The notes beneath the pieces were generated by a model that worked only from the letters and a program-made list of their open reading frames with translations, was not told where the DNA came from and did no database searches. Shown piece after piece: positions 1-15,000 of a stretch of 64,000 bases of DNA. Each line of letters opens with the position of its first letter. Within the stretch, counting starts at the first letter, position 1. This DNA is from Plumapathes pennacea (Eukaryota; Cnidaria; Anthozoa; Antipatharia; Myriopathidae). A program made the position numbers and the translations under genes. The DNA lies in contig OZ038469.1 of the NCBI GenBank assembly GCA_964036295.1, forward strand, positions 16,859,591 through 16,923,590, in the 5' to 3' direction.

Positions 1-3000
1 AAACTGAAAACTCTTGAAACTTTCAGGAAACCTTCTTTGGACTATTACAAGACTTTTTGCAATACATCTTCCTTATCTATCTTCATCCGTTGGCGAGATA
101 CAGCAGCTTAACTCGAAAGGTGTGATGAATTAATTAGTGCAAGATTTGCTGTAATTTGCTGTAAGTTCTCACGACGCGCGGCCTAAAAGTTTACAAAAAC
201 TATGCACAAACCGTCGGCATAGTCCCAGGAACGTTTCCTGAAAGTTTCATGCGATTCTGAGATGGTCGAAAAATGTTGGAATTTTGACAAAATACTAAGG
301 CTATAGCACAGGGTTTTTTGCCGATTTTGGCCAAAAACTGAAAACTCTTGAAACTTTCAGGAAACCTTCTTTGGACTATTACAAGACTTTTTGCAATACA
401 TCTTCCTTATCTATCTTCATCCGTTGGCGAGATACAGCAGCTTAACTCGAAAGGTGTGATGAATTAATTAGTGCAAGATTTGCTGTAATTTGCTCTAATT
501 TCTAACGACGCGCGGCCTAAAAGTTTACAAAAACTATGCAAAAACCGTCGGCATAGTCCCAGGATCATTTCCTGAAAGTTTCATGCGATTCTGAGATGGT
601 CGAAAAATGTTGGAATTTTGACAAAATACTAAGGCTATAGCACAGGGTTTTTTGCCGATTTTGGCCAAAAACTGAAAACTCTTGAAACTTTCAGGAAACC
701 TTCTTTGGACTATTACAAGACTTTTTGCAATACATCTTCCTTATCTATCTTCATCCGTTGGCGAGATACAGCAGCTTAACTCGAAAGGTGTGATGAATTA
801 ATTAGTGCAAGATTTGCTGTAATTTGCTCTAATTTCTCACGACGCGCGGCCTAAAAGTTTACAAAAACTATGCAGAAACCGTCGGCATAGTCCCAGGATC
901 ATTTCCTGAAAGTTTCATGCGATTCTGAGATGGTCGAAAAATGTTGGAATTTTGACAAAATACTAAGGCTATAGCACAGGGTTTTTTGCCGATTTTGGCC
1001 AAAAACTGAAAACTCTTGAAACTTTCAGGAAACCTTCTTTGGACTATTACAAGACTTTTTGCAATACATCTTCCTTATCTATCTTCATCCGTTGGCGAGA
1101 TATGGCAGCTTAACTCGAAAGGTGTGATGAATTAATTAGTGCAAGATTTGCTGTAATTTGCTCTAATTTCTCACGACGCGCGGCCTAAAAGTTTACAAAA
1201 ACTATGCAGAAACCGTCGGCATAGTCCCAGGATCATTTCCTGAAAGTTTCATGCGATTCTGAGATGGTCGAAAAATGTTGGAATTTTGACAAAATACTAA
1301 GGCTATAGCACAGGGTTTTTTGCCGATTTTGGCCAAAAACTGAAAACTCTTGAAACTTTCAGGAAACCTTCTTTGGACTATTACAAGACTTTTTGCAATA
1401 CATCTTCCTTATCTATCTTCATCCGTTGGCGAGATATGGCAGCTTAACTCGAAAGGTGTGATGAATTAATTAGTGCAAGATTTGCTGTAATTTGCTCTAA
1501 TTTCTCACGACGCGCGGCCTAAAAGTTTACAAAAACTATGCAGAAACCGTCGGAAGAGTCCCAGGATCATTTCCTGAAAGTTTCATGCGATTCTGAGATG
1601 GTCGAAAAATGTTGGAATTTTGACAAAATACAAAGGCTATAGCACAGGGTTTTTTGCCGATTTTGGCCAAAAACTGAAAACTCTTGAAACTTTCAGGAAA
1701 CCTTCTTTGGACTATTACAAGACTTTTTGCAATACATCTTCCTTATCTATCTTCATCCGTTGGCGAGATATGGCAGCTTAACTCGAAAGGTGTGATGAAT
1801 TAATTAGTGCAAGATTTGCTGTAATTTGCTGTAATTTCTCACGACGCGCGGCCTAAAAGTTTACAAAAACTATGCAGAAACCGTCGGAAGAGTCCCAGGA
1901 TCATTTCCTGAAAGTTTCATGCGATTCTGAGATGGTCGAAAAATGTTGGAATTTTGACAAAATACTAAGGCTATAGCACAGGGTTTTTTGCCGATTTTGG
2001 CCAAGAACTGAAAACTCTTGAAACTTTCAGGAAACCTTCTTTGGACTATTACAAGACTTTTTGCAATACATCTTCCTTATCTATCTTCATCCGTTGGCGA
2101 GATACAGCAGCTTAACTCGAAAGGTGTGATGAATTAATTAGTGCAAGATTTGCTGTAATTTGCTCTAATTTCTCACGACGCGCGGCCTAAAAGTTTACAA
2201 AAACTATGCAGAAACCGTCGGCATAGTCCCAGGATCATTTCCTGAAAGTTTCATGCGATTCTGAGATGGTCGAAAAATGTTGGAATTTTGACAAAATACA
2301 AAGGCTATAGCACAGGGTTTTTTGCCGATTTTGGCCAAAAACTGAAAACTCTTGAAACTTTCAGGAAACCTTCTTTGGACTATTACAAGACTTTTTGCAA
2401 TACATCTTCCTTATCTATCTTCATCCGTTGGCGAGATATAGCAGCTTAACTCGAAAGGTGTGATGAATTAATTAGTGCAAGATTTGCTGTAATTTGCTCT
2501 AATTTCTCACGACGCGCGGCCTAAAAGTTTACAAAAACTATGCAGAAACCGTCGGCATAGTCCCAGGATCATTTCCTGAAAGTTTCATGCGATTCTGAGA
2601 TGGTCGAAAAATGTTGGAATTTTGACAAAATACTAAGGCTATAGACAGGGTTTTTTGCCGATTTTGGCCAAAAACTGAAAACTCTTGAAACTTTCAGGAA
2701 ACCTTCTTTGGACTATTACAAGACTTTTTGCAATACATCTTCCTTATCTATCTTCATCCGTTGGCGAGATACAGCAGCTTAACTCGAAAGGTGTGATGAA
2801 TTAATTAGTGCAAGATTTGCTGTAATTTGCTCTAATTTCTCACGACGCGCGGCCTAAAAGTTTGCAAAAACTATGCAGAAACCGTCGGCATAGTCCCAGG
2901 ATCATTTCCTGAAAGTTTCATGCGATTCTGAGATGGTCGAAAAATGTTGGAATTTTGACAAAATACTAAGGCTATAGCACAGGGTTTTTTTTCCGATTTT

Positions 3001-6000
3001 GGCCAAAAACTGAAAACTCTTGAAACTTTCAGGAAACCTTCTTTGGACTATTACAAGACTTTTTGCAATACATCTTCCTTATCTATCTTCATCCGTTGGC
3101 GAGATACAGCAGCTTAACTCGAAAGGTGTGATGAATTAATTAGTGCAAGATTTGCTGTAATTTGCTCTAATTTCTCACGACGCGCGGCCTAAAAGTTTAC
3201 AAAAACTATGCAGAAACCGTCGGCATAGTCCCAGGATCATTTCCTGAAAGTTTCATGCGATTCTGAGATGGTCGAAAAATGTTGGAATTTTGACAAAATA
3301 CAAAGGCTATAGCACAGGGTTTTTTGCCGATTTTGGCCAAAAACTGAAAACTCTTGAAACTTTCAGGAAACCTTCTTTGGACTATTACAAGACTTTTTGC
3401 AATACATCTTCCTTATCTATCTTCATCCGTTGGCGAGATATAGCAGCTTAACTCGAAAGGTGTGATGAATTAATTAGTGCAAGATTTGCTGTAATTTGCT
3501 CTAATTTCTCACGACGCGCGGCCTAAAAGTTTACAAAAACTATGCACAAACCGTCGGCATAGTCCCAGGATCATTTCCTGAAAGTTTCATGCGATTCTGA
3601 GATGGTCGAAAAATGTTGGAATTTTGACAAAATACTAAGGCTATAGACAGGGTTTTTTGCCGATTTTGGCCAAAAACTGAAAACTCTTGAAACTTTCAGG
3701 AAACCTTCTTTGGACTATTACAAGACTTTTTGCAATACATCTTCCTTATCTATCTTCATCCGTTGGCGAGATACAGCAGCTTAACTCGAAAGGTGTGATG
3801 AATTAATTAGTGCAAGATTTGCTGTAATTTGCTCTAATTTCTCACGACGCGCGGCCTAAAAGTTTGCAAAAACTATGCAGAAACCGTCGGCATAGTCCCA
3901 GGATCATTTCCTGAAAGTTTCATGCGATTCTGAGATGGTCGAAAAATGTTGGAATTTTGACAAAATACTAAGGCTATAGCACAGGGTTTTTTTTCCGATT
4001 TTGGCCAAAAACTGAAAACTCTTGAAACTTTCAGGAAACCTTCTTTGGACTATTACAAGACTTTTTGCAATACATCTTCCTTATCTATCTTCATCCGTTG
4101 GCGAGATACAGCAGCTTAACTCGAAAGGTGTGATGAATTAATTAGTGCAAGATTTGCTGTAATTTGCTCTAATTTCTCACGACGCGCGGCCTAAAAGTTT
4201 ACAAAAACTATGCAGAAACCGTCGGCATAGTCCCAGGATCATTTCCTGAAAGTTTCATGCGATTCTGAGATGGTCGAAAAATGTTGGAATTTTGACAAAA
4301 TACTAAGGCTATAGCACAGGGTTTTTTGCCGATTTTGGCCAAAAACTGAAAACTCTTGAAACTTTCAGGAAACCTTCTTTGGAATATTACAAGACTTTTT
4401 GCAATACATCTTCCTTATCTATCTTCATCCGTTGGCGAGATACAGCAGCTTAACTCGAAAGGTGTGATGAATTAATTAGTGCAAGATTTGCTGTAATTTG
4501 CTCTAATTTCTCACGACGCGCGGCCTAAAAGTTTACAAAAACTATGCAGAAACCGTCGGCATAGTCCCAGGAACGTTTCCTGAAAGTTTCATGCGATTCT
4601 GAGATGGTCGAAAAATGTTGGAATTTTGACAAAATACTAAGGCTATAGCACAGGGTTTTTTGCCGATTTTGGCCAAAAACTGAAAACTCTTGAAACTTTC
4701 AGGAAACCTTCTTTGGACTATTACAAGACTTTTTGCAATACATCTTCCTTATCTATCTTCATCCGTTGGCGAGATACAGCAGCTTAACTCGAAAGGTGTG
4801 ATGAATTAATTAGTGCAAGATTTGCTGTAATTTGCTCTAATTTCTCACGACGCGCGGCCTAAAAGTTTACAAAAACTATGCAGAAACCGTCGGCATAGTC
4901 CCAGGAACGTTTCCTGAAAGTTTCATGCGATTCTGAGATGGTCGAAAAATGTTGGAATTTTGACAAAATACTAAGGCTATAGCACAGGGTTTTTTGCCGA
5001 TTTTGGCCAAAAACTGAAAACTCTTGAAACTTTCAGGAAACCTTCTTTGGACTATTACAAGACTTTTTGCAATACATCTTCCTTATCTATCTTCATCCGT
5101 TGGCGAGATATAGCAGCTTAACTCGAAAGGTGTGATGAATTAATTAGTGCAAGATTTGCTGTAATTTGCTCTAATTTCTGACGACGCGCGGCCTAAAAGT
5201 TTACAAAAACTATGCAGAAACCGTCGGCATAGTCCCAGGAACGTTTCCTGAAAGTTTCATGCGATTCTGAGATGGTCGAAAAATGTTGGAATTTTGACAA
5301 AATACAAAGGCTATAGCACAGGGTTTTTTGCCGATTTTGGCCAAAAACTGAAAACTCTTGAAACTTTCAGGAAACCTTCTTTGGACTATTACAAGACTTT
5401 TTGCAATACATCTTCCTTATCTATCTTCATCCTTTGGCGAGATATGGCAGCTTAACTCGAAAGGTGTGATGAATTAATTAGTGCAAGATTTGCTGTAATT
5501 TGCTCTAATTTCTCACGACGCGCGGCCTAAAAGTTTACAAAAACTATGCAGAAACCGTCGGCATAGTCCCAGGATCATTTCCTGAAAGTTTCATGCGATT
5601 CTGAGATGGTCGAAAAATGTTGGAATTTTGACAAAATACTAAGGCTATAGCACAGGGTTTTTTGCCGATTTTGGCCAAAAACTGAAAACTCTTGAAACTT
5701 TCAGGAAACCTTCTTTGGACTATTACAAGACTTTTTGCAATACATCTTCCTTATCTATCTTCATCCGTTGGCGAGATACAGCAGCTTAACTCGAAAGGTG
5801 TGATGAATTAATTAGTGCAAGATTTGCTGTAATTTGCTCTAATTTCTCACGACGCGCGGCCTAAAAGTTTACAAAAACTATGCAGAAACCGTCGGCATAG
5901 TCCCAGGAACGTTTCCTGAAAGTTTCATGCGATTCTGAGATGGTCGAAAAATGTTGGAATTTTGACAAAATACTAAGGCTATAGCACAGGGTTTTTTTGC

Positions 6001-9000
6001 CGATTTTGGCCAAAAACTGAAAACTCTTGAAACTTTCAGGAAACCTTCTTTGGACTATTACAAGACTTTTTGCAATACATCTTCCTTATCTATCTTCATC
6101 CGTTGGCGAGATACAGCAGCTTAACTCGAAAGGTGTGATGAATTAATTAGTGCAAGATTTGCTGTAATTTGCTGTAATTTCTCACGACGCGCGGCCTAAA
6201 AGTTTACAAAAACTATGCAGAAACCGTCGGCATAGTCCCAGGAACGTTTCCTGAAAGTTTCATGCGATTCTGAGATGGTCGAAAAATGTTGGAATTTTGA
6301 CAAAATACTAAGGCTATAGCACAGGGTTTTTTGCCGATTTTGGCCAAAAACTGAAAACTCTTGAAACTTTCAGGAAACCTTCTTTGGACTATTACAAGAC
6401 TTTTTGCAATACATCTTCCTTATCTATCTTCATCCTTTGGCGAGATATGGCAGCTTAACTCGAAAGGTGTGATGAATTAATTAGTGCAAGATTTGCTGTA
6501 ATTTGCTCTAATTTCTCACGACGCGCGGCCTAAAAGTTTACAAAAACTATGCAGAAACCGTCGGCATAGTCCCAGGATCATTTCCTGAAAGTTTCATGCG
6601 ATTCTGAGATGGTCGAAAAATGTTGGAATTTTGACAAAATACTAAGGCTATAGCACAGGGTTTTTTGCCGATTTTGGCCAAAAACTGAAAACTCTTGAAA
6701 CTTTCAGGAAACCTTCTTTGGACTATTACAAGACTTTTTGCAATACATCTTCCTTATCTATCTTCATCCGTTGGCGAGATACAGCAGCTTAACTCGAAAG
6801 GTGTGATGAATTAATTAGTGCAAGATTTGCTGTAATTTGCTCTAATTTCTCACGACGCGCGGCCTAAAAGTTTACAAAAACTATGCAGAAACCGTCGGCA
6901 TAGTCCCAGGAACGTTTCCTGAAAGTTTCATGCGATTCTGAGATGGTCGAAAAATGTTGGAATTTTGACAAAATACTAAGGCTATAGCACAGGGTTTTTT
7001 GCCGATTTTGGCCAAAAACTGAAAACTCTTGAAACTTTCAGGAAACCTTCTTTGGACTATTACAAGACTTTTTGCAATACATCTTCCTTATCTATCTTCA
7101 TCCGTTGGCGAGATACAGCAGCTTAACTCGAAAGGTGTGATGAATTAATTAGTGCAAGATTTGCTGTAATTTGCTGTAATTTCTCACGACGCGCGGCCTA
7201 AAAGTTTACAAAAACTATGCAGAAACCGTCGGCATAGTCCCAGGAACGTTACCTGAAAGTTTCATGCGATTCTGAGATGGTCGAAAAATGTTGGAATTTT
7301 GACAAAATACTAAGGCTATAGCACAGGGTTTTTTGCCGATTTTGGCCAAAAACTGAAAACTCTTGAAACTTTCAGGAAACCTTCTTTGGACTATTACAAG
7401 ACTTTTTGCAATACATCTTCCTTATCTATCTTCATCCGTTGGCGAGATACAGCAGCTTAACTCGAAAGGTGTGATGAATTAATTAGTGCAAGATTTGCTG
7501 TAATTTGCTCTAATTTCTCACGACGCGCGGCCTAAAAGTTTACAAAAACTATGCAGAAACCGTCGGCATAGTCCCAGGAACGTTTCCTGAAAGTTTCATG
7601 CGATTCTGAGATGGTCGAAAAATGTTGGAATTTTGACAAAATACTAAGGCTATAGCACAGGGTTTTTTGCCGATTTTGGCCAAAAACTGAAAACTCTTGA
7701 AACTTTCAGGAAACCTTCTTTGGACTATTACAAGACTTTTTGCAATACATCTTCCTTATCTATCTTCATCCGTTGGCGAGATATAGCAGCTTAACTCGAA
7801 AGGTGTGATGAATTAATTAGTGCAAGATTTGCTGTAATTTGCTCTAATTTCTCACGACGCGCGGCCTAAAAGTTTACAAAAACTATGCAGAAACCGTCGG
7901 CATAGTCCCAGGAACGTTTCCTGAAAGTTTCATGCGATTCTGAGATGGTCGAAAAATGTTGGAATTTTGACAAAATACAAAGGCTATAGCACAGGGTTTT
8001 TTGCCGATTTTGGCCAAAAACTGAAAACTCTTGAAACTTTCAGGAAACCTTCTTTGGACTATTACAAGACTTTTTGCAATACATCTTCCTTATCTATCTT
8101 CATCCTTTGGCGAGATATGGCAGCTTAACTCGAAAGGTGTGATGAATTAATTAGTGCAAGATTTGCTGTAATTTGCTCTAATTTCTCACGACGCGCGGCC
8201 TAAAAGTTTACAAAAACTATGCAGAAACCGTCGGCATAGTCCCAGGATCATTTCCTGAAAGTTTCATGCGATTCTGAGATGGTCGAAAAATGTTGGAATT
8301 TTGACAAAATACTAAGGCTATAGCACAGGGTTTTTTGCCGATTTTGGCCAAAAACTGAAAACTCTTGAAACTTTCAGGAAACCTTCTTTGGACTATTACA
8401 AGACTTTTTGCAATACATCTTCCTTATCTATCTTCATCCGTTGGCGAGATACAGCAGCTTAACTCGAAAGGTGTGATGAATTAATTAGTGCAAGATTTGC
8501 TGTAATTTGCTGTAATTTCTCACGACGCGCGGCCTAAAAGTTTACAAAAACTATGCAGAAACCGTCGGCATAGTCCCAGGAACGTTTCCTGAAAGTTTCA
8601 TGCGATTCTGAGATGGTCGAAAAATGTTGGAATTTTGACAAAATACTAAGGCTATAGCACAGGGTTTTTTGCCGATTTTGGCCAAAAACTGAAAACTCTT
8701 GAAACTTTCAGGAAACCTTCTTTGGACTATTACAAGACTTTTTGCAATACATCTTCCTTATCTATCTTCATCCGTTGGCGAGATACAGCAGCTTAACTCG
8801 AAAGGTGTGATGAATTAATTAGTGCAAGATTTGCTCTAATTTGCTCTAATTTCTCACGACGCGCGGCCTAAAAGTTTACAAAAACTATGCAGAAACCGTC
8901 GGCATAGTCCCAGGAACGTTTCCTGAAAGTTTCATGCGATTCTGAGATGGTCGAAAAATGTTGGAATTTTGACAAAATACTAAGGCTATAGCACAGGGTT

Positions 9001-12000
9001 TTTTGCCGATTTTGGCCAAAAACTGAAAACTCTTGAAACTTTCAGGAAACCTTCTTTGGACTATTACAAGACTTTTTGCAATACATCTTCCTTATCTATC
9101 TTCATCCGTTGGCGAGATACAGCAGCTTAACTCGAAAGGTGTGATGAATTAATTAGTGCAAGATTTGCTGTAATTTGCTGTAATTTCTCACGACGCGCGG
9201 CCTAAAAGTTTACAAAAACTATGCAGAAACCGTCGGCATAGTCCCAGGAACGTTTCCTGAAAGTTTCATGCGATTCTGAGATGGTCGAAAAATGTTGGAA
9301 TTTTGACAAAATACTAAGGCTATAGCACAGGGTTTTTTGCCGATTTTGGCCAAAAACTGAAAACTCTTGAAACTTTCAGGAAACCTTCTTTGGACTATTA
9401 CAAGACTTTTTGCAATACATCTTCCTTATCTATCTTCATCCGTTGGCGAGATATAGCAGCTTAACTCGAAAGGTGTGATGAATTAATTAGTGCAAGATTT
9501 GCTGTAATTTGCTCTAATTTCTCACGACGCGCGGCCTAAAAGTTTACAAAAACTATGCAGAAACCGTCGGCATAGTCCCAGGAACGTTTCCTGAAAGTTT
9601 CATGCGATTCTGAGATGGTCGAAAAATGTTGGAATTTTGACAAAATACAAAGGCTATAGCACAGGGTTTTTTGCCGATTTTGGCCAAAAACTGAAAACTC
9701 TTGAAACTTTCAGGAAACCTTCTTTGGACTATTACAAGACTTTTTGCAATACATCTTCCTTATCTATCTTCATCCTTTGGCGAGATATGGCAGCTTAACT
9801 CGAAAGGTGTGATGAATTAATTAGTGCAAGATTTGCTGTAATTTGCTCTAATTTCTCACGACGCGCGGCCTAAAAGTTTACAAAAACTATGCAGAAACCG
9901 TCGGCATAGTCCCAGGATCATTTCCTGAAAGTTTCATGCGATTCTGAGATGGTCGAAAAATGTTGGAATTTTGACAAAATACTAAGGCTATAGCACAGGG
10001 TTTTTTGCCGATTTTGGCCAAAAACTGAAAACTCTTGAAACTTTCAGGAAACCTTCTTTGGACTATTACAAGACTTTTTGCAATACATCTTCCTTATCTA
10101 TCTTCATCCGTTGGCGAGATACAGCAGCTTAACTCGAAAGGTGTGATGAATTAATTAGTGCAAGATTTGCTGTAATTTGCTCTAATTTCTCACGACGCGC
10201 GGCCTAAAAGTTTACAAAAACTATGCAGAAACCGTCGGCATAGTCCCAGGAACGTTTCCTGAAAGTTTCATGCGATTCTGAGATGGTCGAAAAATGTTGG
10301 AATTTTGACAAAATACTAAGGCTATAGCACAGGGTTTTTTTGCCGATTTTGGCCAAAAACTGAAAACTCTTGAAACTTTCAGGAAACCTTCTTTGGACTA
10401 TTACAAGACTTTTTGCAATACATCTTCCTTATCTATCTTCATCCGTTGGCGAGATACAGCAGCTTAACTCGAAAGGTGTGATGAATTAATTAGTGCAAGA
10501 TTTGCTGTAATTTGCTGTAATTTCTCACGACGCGCGGCCTAAAAGTTTACAAAAACTATGCAGAAACCGTCGGCATAGTCCCAGGAACGTTACCTGAAAG
10601 TTTCATGCGATTCTGAGATGGTCGAAAAATGTTGGAATTTTGACAAAATACTAAGGCTATAGCACAGGGTTTTTTGCCGATTTTGGCCAAAAACTGAAAA
10701 CTCTTGAAACTTTCAGGAAACCTTCTTTGGACTATTACAAGACTTTTTGCAATACATCTTCCTTATCTATCTTCATCCGTTGGCGAGATACAGCAGCTTA
10801 ACTCGAAAGGTGTGATGAATTAATTAGTGCAAGATTTGCTGTAATTTGCTCTAATTTCTCACGACGCGCGGCCTAAAAGTTTACAAAAACTATGCAGAAA
10901 CCGTCGGCATAGTCCCAGGAACGTTTCCTGAAAGTTTCATGCGATTCTGAGATGGTCGAAAAATGTTGGAATTTTGACAAAATACTAAGGCTATAGCACA
11001 GGGTTTTTTGCCGATTTTGGCCAAAAACTGAAAACTCTTGAAACTTTCAGGAAACCTTCTTTGGACTATTACAAGACTTTTTGCAATACATCTTCCTTAT
11101 CTATCTTCATCCGTTGGCGAGATATAGCAGCTTAACTCGAAAGGTGTGATGAATTAATTAGTGCAAGATTTGCTGTAATTTGCTCTAATTTCTCACGACG
11201 CGCGGCCTAAAAGTTTACAAAAACTATGCAGAAACCGTCGGCATAGTCCCAGGAACGTTTCCTGAAAGTTTCATGCGATTCTGAGATGGTCGAAAAATGT
11301 TGGAATTTTGACAAAATACAAAGGCTATAGCACAGGGTTTTTTGCCGATTTTGGCCAAAAACTGAAAACTCTTGAAACTTTCAGGAAACCTTCTTTGGAC
11401 TATTACAAGACTTTTTGCAATACATCTTCCTTATCTATCTTCATCCTTTGGCGAGATATGGCAGCTTAACTCGAAAGGTGTGATGAATTAATTAGTGCAA
11501 GATTTGCTGTAATTTGCTCTAATTTCTCACGACGCGCGGCCTAAAAGTTTACAAAAACTATGCAGAAACCGTCGGCATAGTCCCAGGATCATTTCCTGAA
11601 AGTTTCATGCGATTCTGAGATGGTCGAAAAATGTTGGAATTTTGACAAAATACTAAGGCTATAGCACAGGGTTTTTTGCCGATTTTGGCCAAAAACTGAA
11701 AACTCTTGAAACTTTCAGGAAACCTTCTTTGGACTATTACAAGACTTTTTGCAATACATCTTCCTTATCTATCTTCATCCGTTGGCGAGATACAGCAGCT
11801 TAACTCGAAAGGTGTGATGAATTAATTAGTGCAAGATTTGCTCTAATTTGCTCTAATTTCTCACGACGCGCGGCCTAAAAGTTTACAAAAACTATGCAGA
11901 AACCGTCGGCATAGTCCCAGGAACGTTTCCTGAAAGTTTCATGCGATTCTGAGATGGTCGAAAAATGTTGGAATTTTGACAAAATACTAAGGCTATAGCA

Positions 12001-15000
12001 CAGGGTTTTTTGCCGATTTTGGCCAAAAACTGAAAACTCTTGAAACTTTCAGGAAACCTTCTTTGGACTATTACAAGACTTTTTGCAATACATCTTCCTT
12101 ATCTATCTTCATCCGTTGGCGAGATACAGCAGCTTAACTCGAAAGGTGTGATGAATTAATTAGTGCAAGATTTGCTGTAATTTGCTGTAATTTCTCACGA
12201 CGCGCGGCCTAAAAGTTTACAAAAACTATGCAGAAACCGTCGGCATAGTCCCAGGAACGTTTCCTGAAAGTTTCATGCGATTCTGAGATGGTCGAAAAAT
12301 GTTGGAATTTTGACAAAATACTAAGGCTATAGCACAGGGTTTTTTGCCGATTTTGGCCAAAAACTGAAAACTCTTGAAACTTTCAGGAAACCTTCTTTGG
12401 ACTATTACAAGACTTTTTGCAATACATCTTCCTTATCTATCTTCATCCGTTGGCGAGATACAGCAGCTTAACTCGAAAGGTGTGATGAATTAATTAGTGC
12501 AAGATTTGCTGTAATTTGCTCTAATTTCTCACGACGCGCGGCCTAAAAGTTTACAAAAACTATGCAGAAACCGTCGGCATAGTCCCAGGAACGTTTCCTG
12601 AAAGTTTCATGCGATTCTGAGATGGTCGAAAAATGTTGGAATTTTGACAAAATACTAAGGCTATAGCACAGGGTTTTTTGCCGATTTTGGCCAAAAACTG
12701 AAAACTCTTGAAACTTTCAGGAAACCTTCTTTGGACTATTACAAGACTTTTTGCAATACATCTTCCTTATCTATCTTCATCCGTTGGCGAGATATAGCAG
12801 CTTAACTCGAAAGGTGTGATGAATTAATTAGTGCAAGATTTGCTGTAATTTGCTCTAATTTCTCACGACGCGCGGCCTAAAAGTTTACAAAAACTATGCA
12901 GAAACCGTCGGCATAGTCCCAGGAACGTTTCCTGAAAGTTTCATGCGATTCTGAGATGGTCGAAAAATGTTGGAATTTTGACAAAATACAAAGGCTATAG
13001 CACAGGGTTTTTTGCCGATTTTGGCCAAAAACTGAAAACTCTTGAAACTTTCAGGAAACCTTCTTTGGACTATTACAAGACTTTTTGCAATACATCTTCC
13101 TTATCTATCTTCATCCTTTGGCGAGATATGGCAGCTTAACTCGAAAGGTGTGATGAATTAATTAGTGCAAGATTTGCTGTAATTTGCTCTAATTTCTCAC
13201 GACGCGCGGCCTAAAAGTTTACAAAAACTATGCAGAAACCGTTGGCATAGTCCCAGGATCATTTCCTGAAAGTTTCATGCGATTCTGAGATGGTCGAAAA
13301 ATGTTGGAATTTTGACAAAATACTAAGGCTATAGCACAGGGTTTTTTGCCGATTTTGGCCAAAAACTGAAAACTCTTGAAACTTTCAGGAAACCTTTTTT
13401 GGACTATTACAAGACTTTTTGCAATACATCTTCCTTATCTATCTTCATCCGTTGGCGAGATACAGCAGCTTAACTCGAAAGGTGTGATGAATTAATTAGT
13501 GCAAGATTTGCTGTAATTTGCTCTAATTTCTCACGACGCGCGGCCTAAAAGTTTACAAAAACTATGCAGAAACCGTCGGCATAGTCCCAGGAACGTTTCC
13601 TGAAAGTTTCATGCGATTCTGAGATGGTCGAAAAATGTTGGAATTTTGACAAAATACTAAGGCTATAGCACAGGGTTTTTTGCCGATTTTGGCCAAAAAC
13701 TGAAAACTCTTGAAACTTTCAGGAAACCTTCTTTGGACTATTACAAGACTTTTTGCAATACATCTTCCTTATCTATCTTCATCCGTTGGCGAGATACAGC
13801 AGCTTAACTCGAAAGGTGTGATGAATTAATTAGTGCAAGATTTGCTCTAATTTGCTCTAATTTCTCACGACGCGCGGCCTAAAAGTTTACAAAAACTATG
13901 CAAAAACCGTCGGCATAGTCCCAGGAACGTTTCCTGAAAGTTTCATGCGATTCTGAGATGGTCGAAAAATGTTGGAATTTTGACAAAATATAGCACAGGG
14001 TTTTTTACCGATTTTGGCCAAAAACTGAAAACTCTTGAAACTTTCAGGAAACCTTCTTTGGACTATTACAAGACTTTTTGCAATACATCTTCCTTATCTA
14101 TCTTCATCCGTTGGCGAGATATAGCAGCTTAACTCGAAAGGTGTGATGAATTAATTAGTGCAAGATTTGCTGTAATTTGCTCTAATTTCTCACGACGCGC
14201 GGCCTAAAAGTTTACAAAAACTATGCAGAAACCGTCGGCATAGTCCCAGGAACGTTTCCTGAAAGTTTCATGCGATTCTGAGATGGTCGAAAAATGTTGG
14301 AATTTTGACAAAATATAGCACAGGGTTTTTTACCGATTTTGGCCAAAAACTGAAAACTCTTGAAACTTTCAGGAAACCTTCTTTGGACTATTACAAGACT
14401 TTTTGCAATACATCTTCCTTATCTATCTTCATCCGTTGGCGAGATATAGCAGCTTAACTCGAAAGGTGTGATGAATTAATTAGTGCAAGATTTGCTGTAA
14501 TTTGCTCTAATTTCTCACGACGCGCGGCCTAAAAGTTTACAAAAACTATGCAGAAACCGTCGGCATAGTCCCAGGAACGTTTCCTGAAAGTTTCATGCGA
14601 TTCTGAGATGGTCGAAAAATGTTGGAATTTTGACAAAATACTAAGGCTATAGCACAGGGTTTTTTGCCGATTTTGGCCAAAAACTGAAAACTCTTGAAAC
14701 TTTCAGGAAACCTTCTTTGGACTATTACAAGACTTTTTGCAATACATCTTCCTTATCTATCTTCATCCGTTGGCGAGATATGGCAGCTTAACTCGAAAGG
14801 TGTGATGAATTAGTAGTGCAAGATTTGCTGTAATTTGCTCTAATTTCTCGCGAAGCGCGGCCTAAAAGTTTACAAAAACTATGCAGAAACCGTCGGCATA
14901 GTCCCAGGATCATTTCCTGAAAGTTTCATGCGATTCTGAGATGGTCGAAAAATGTTGGAATTTTGACAAAATACTAAGGCTATAGCACAGGGTTTTTTGC

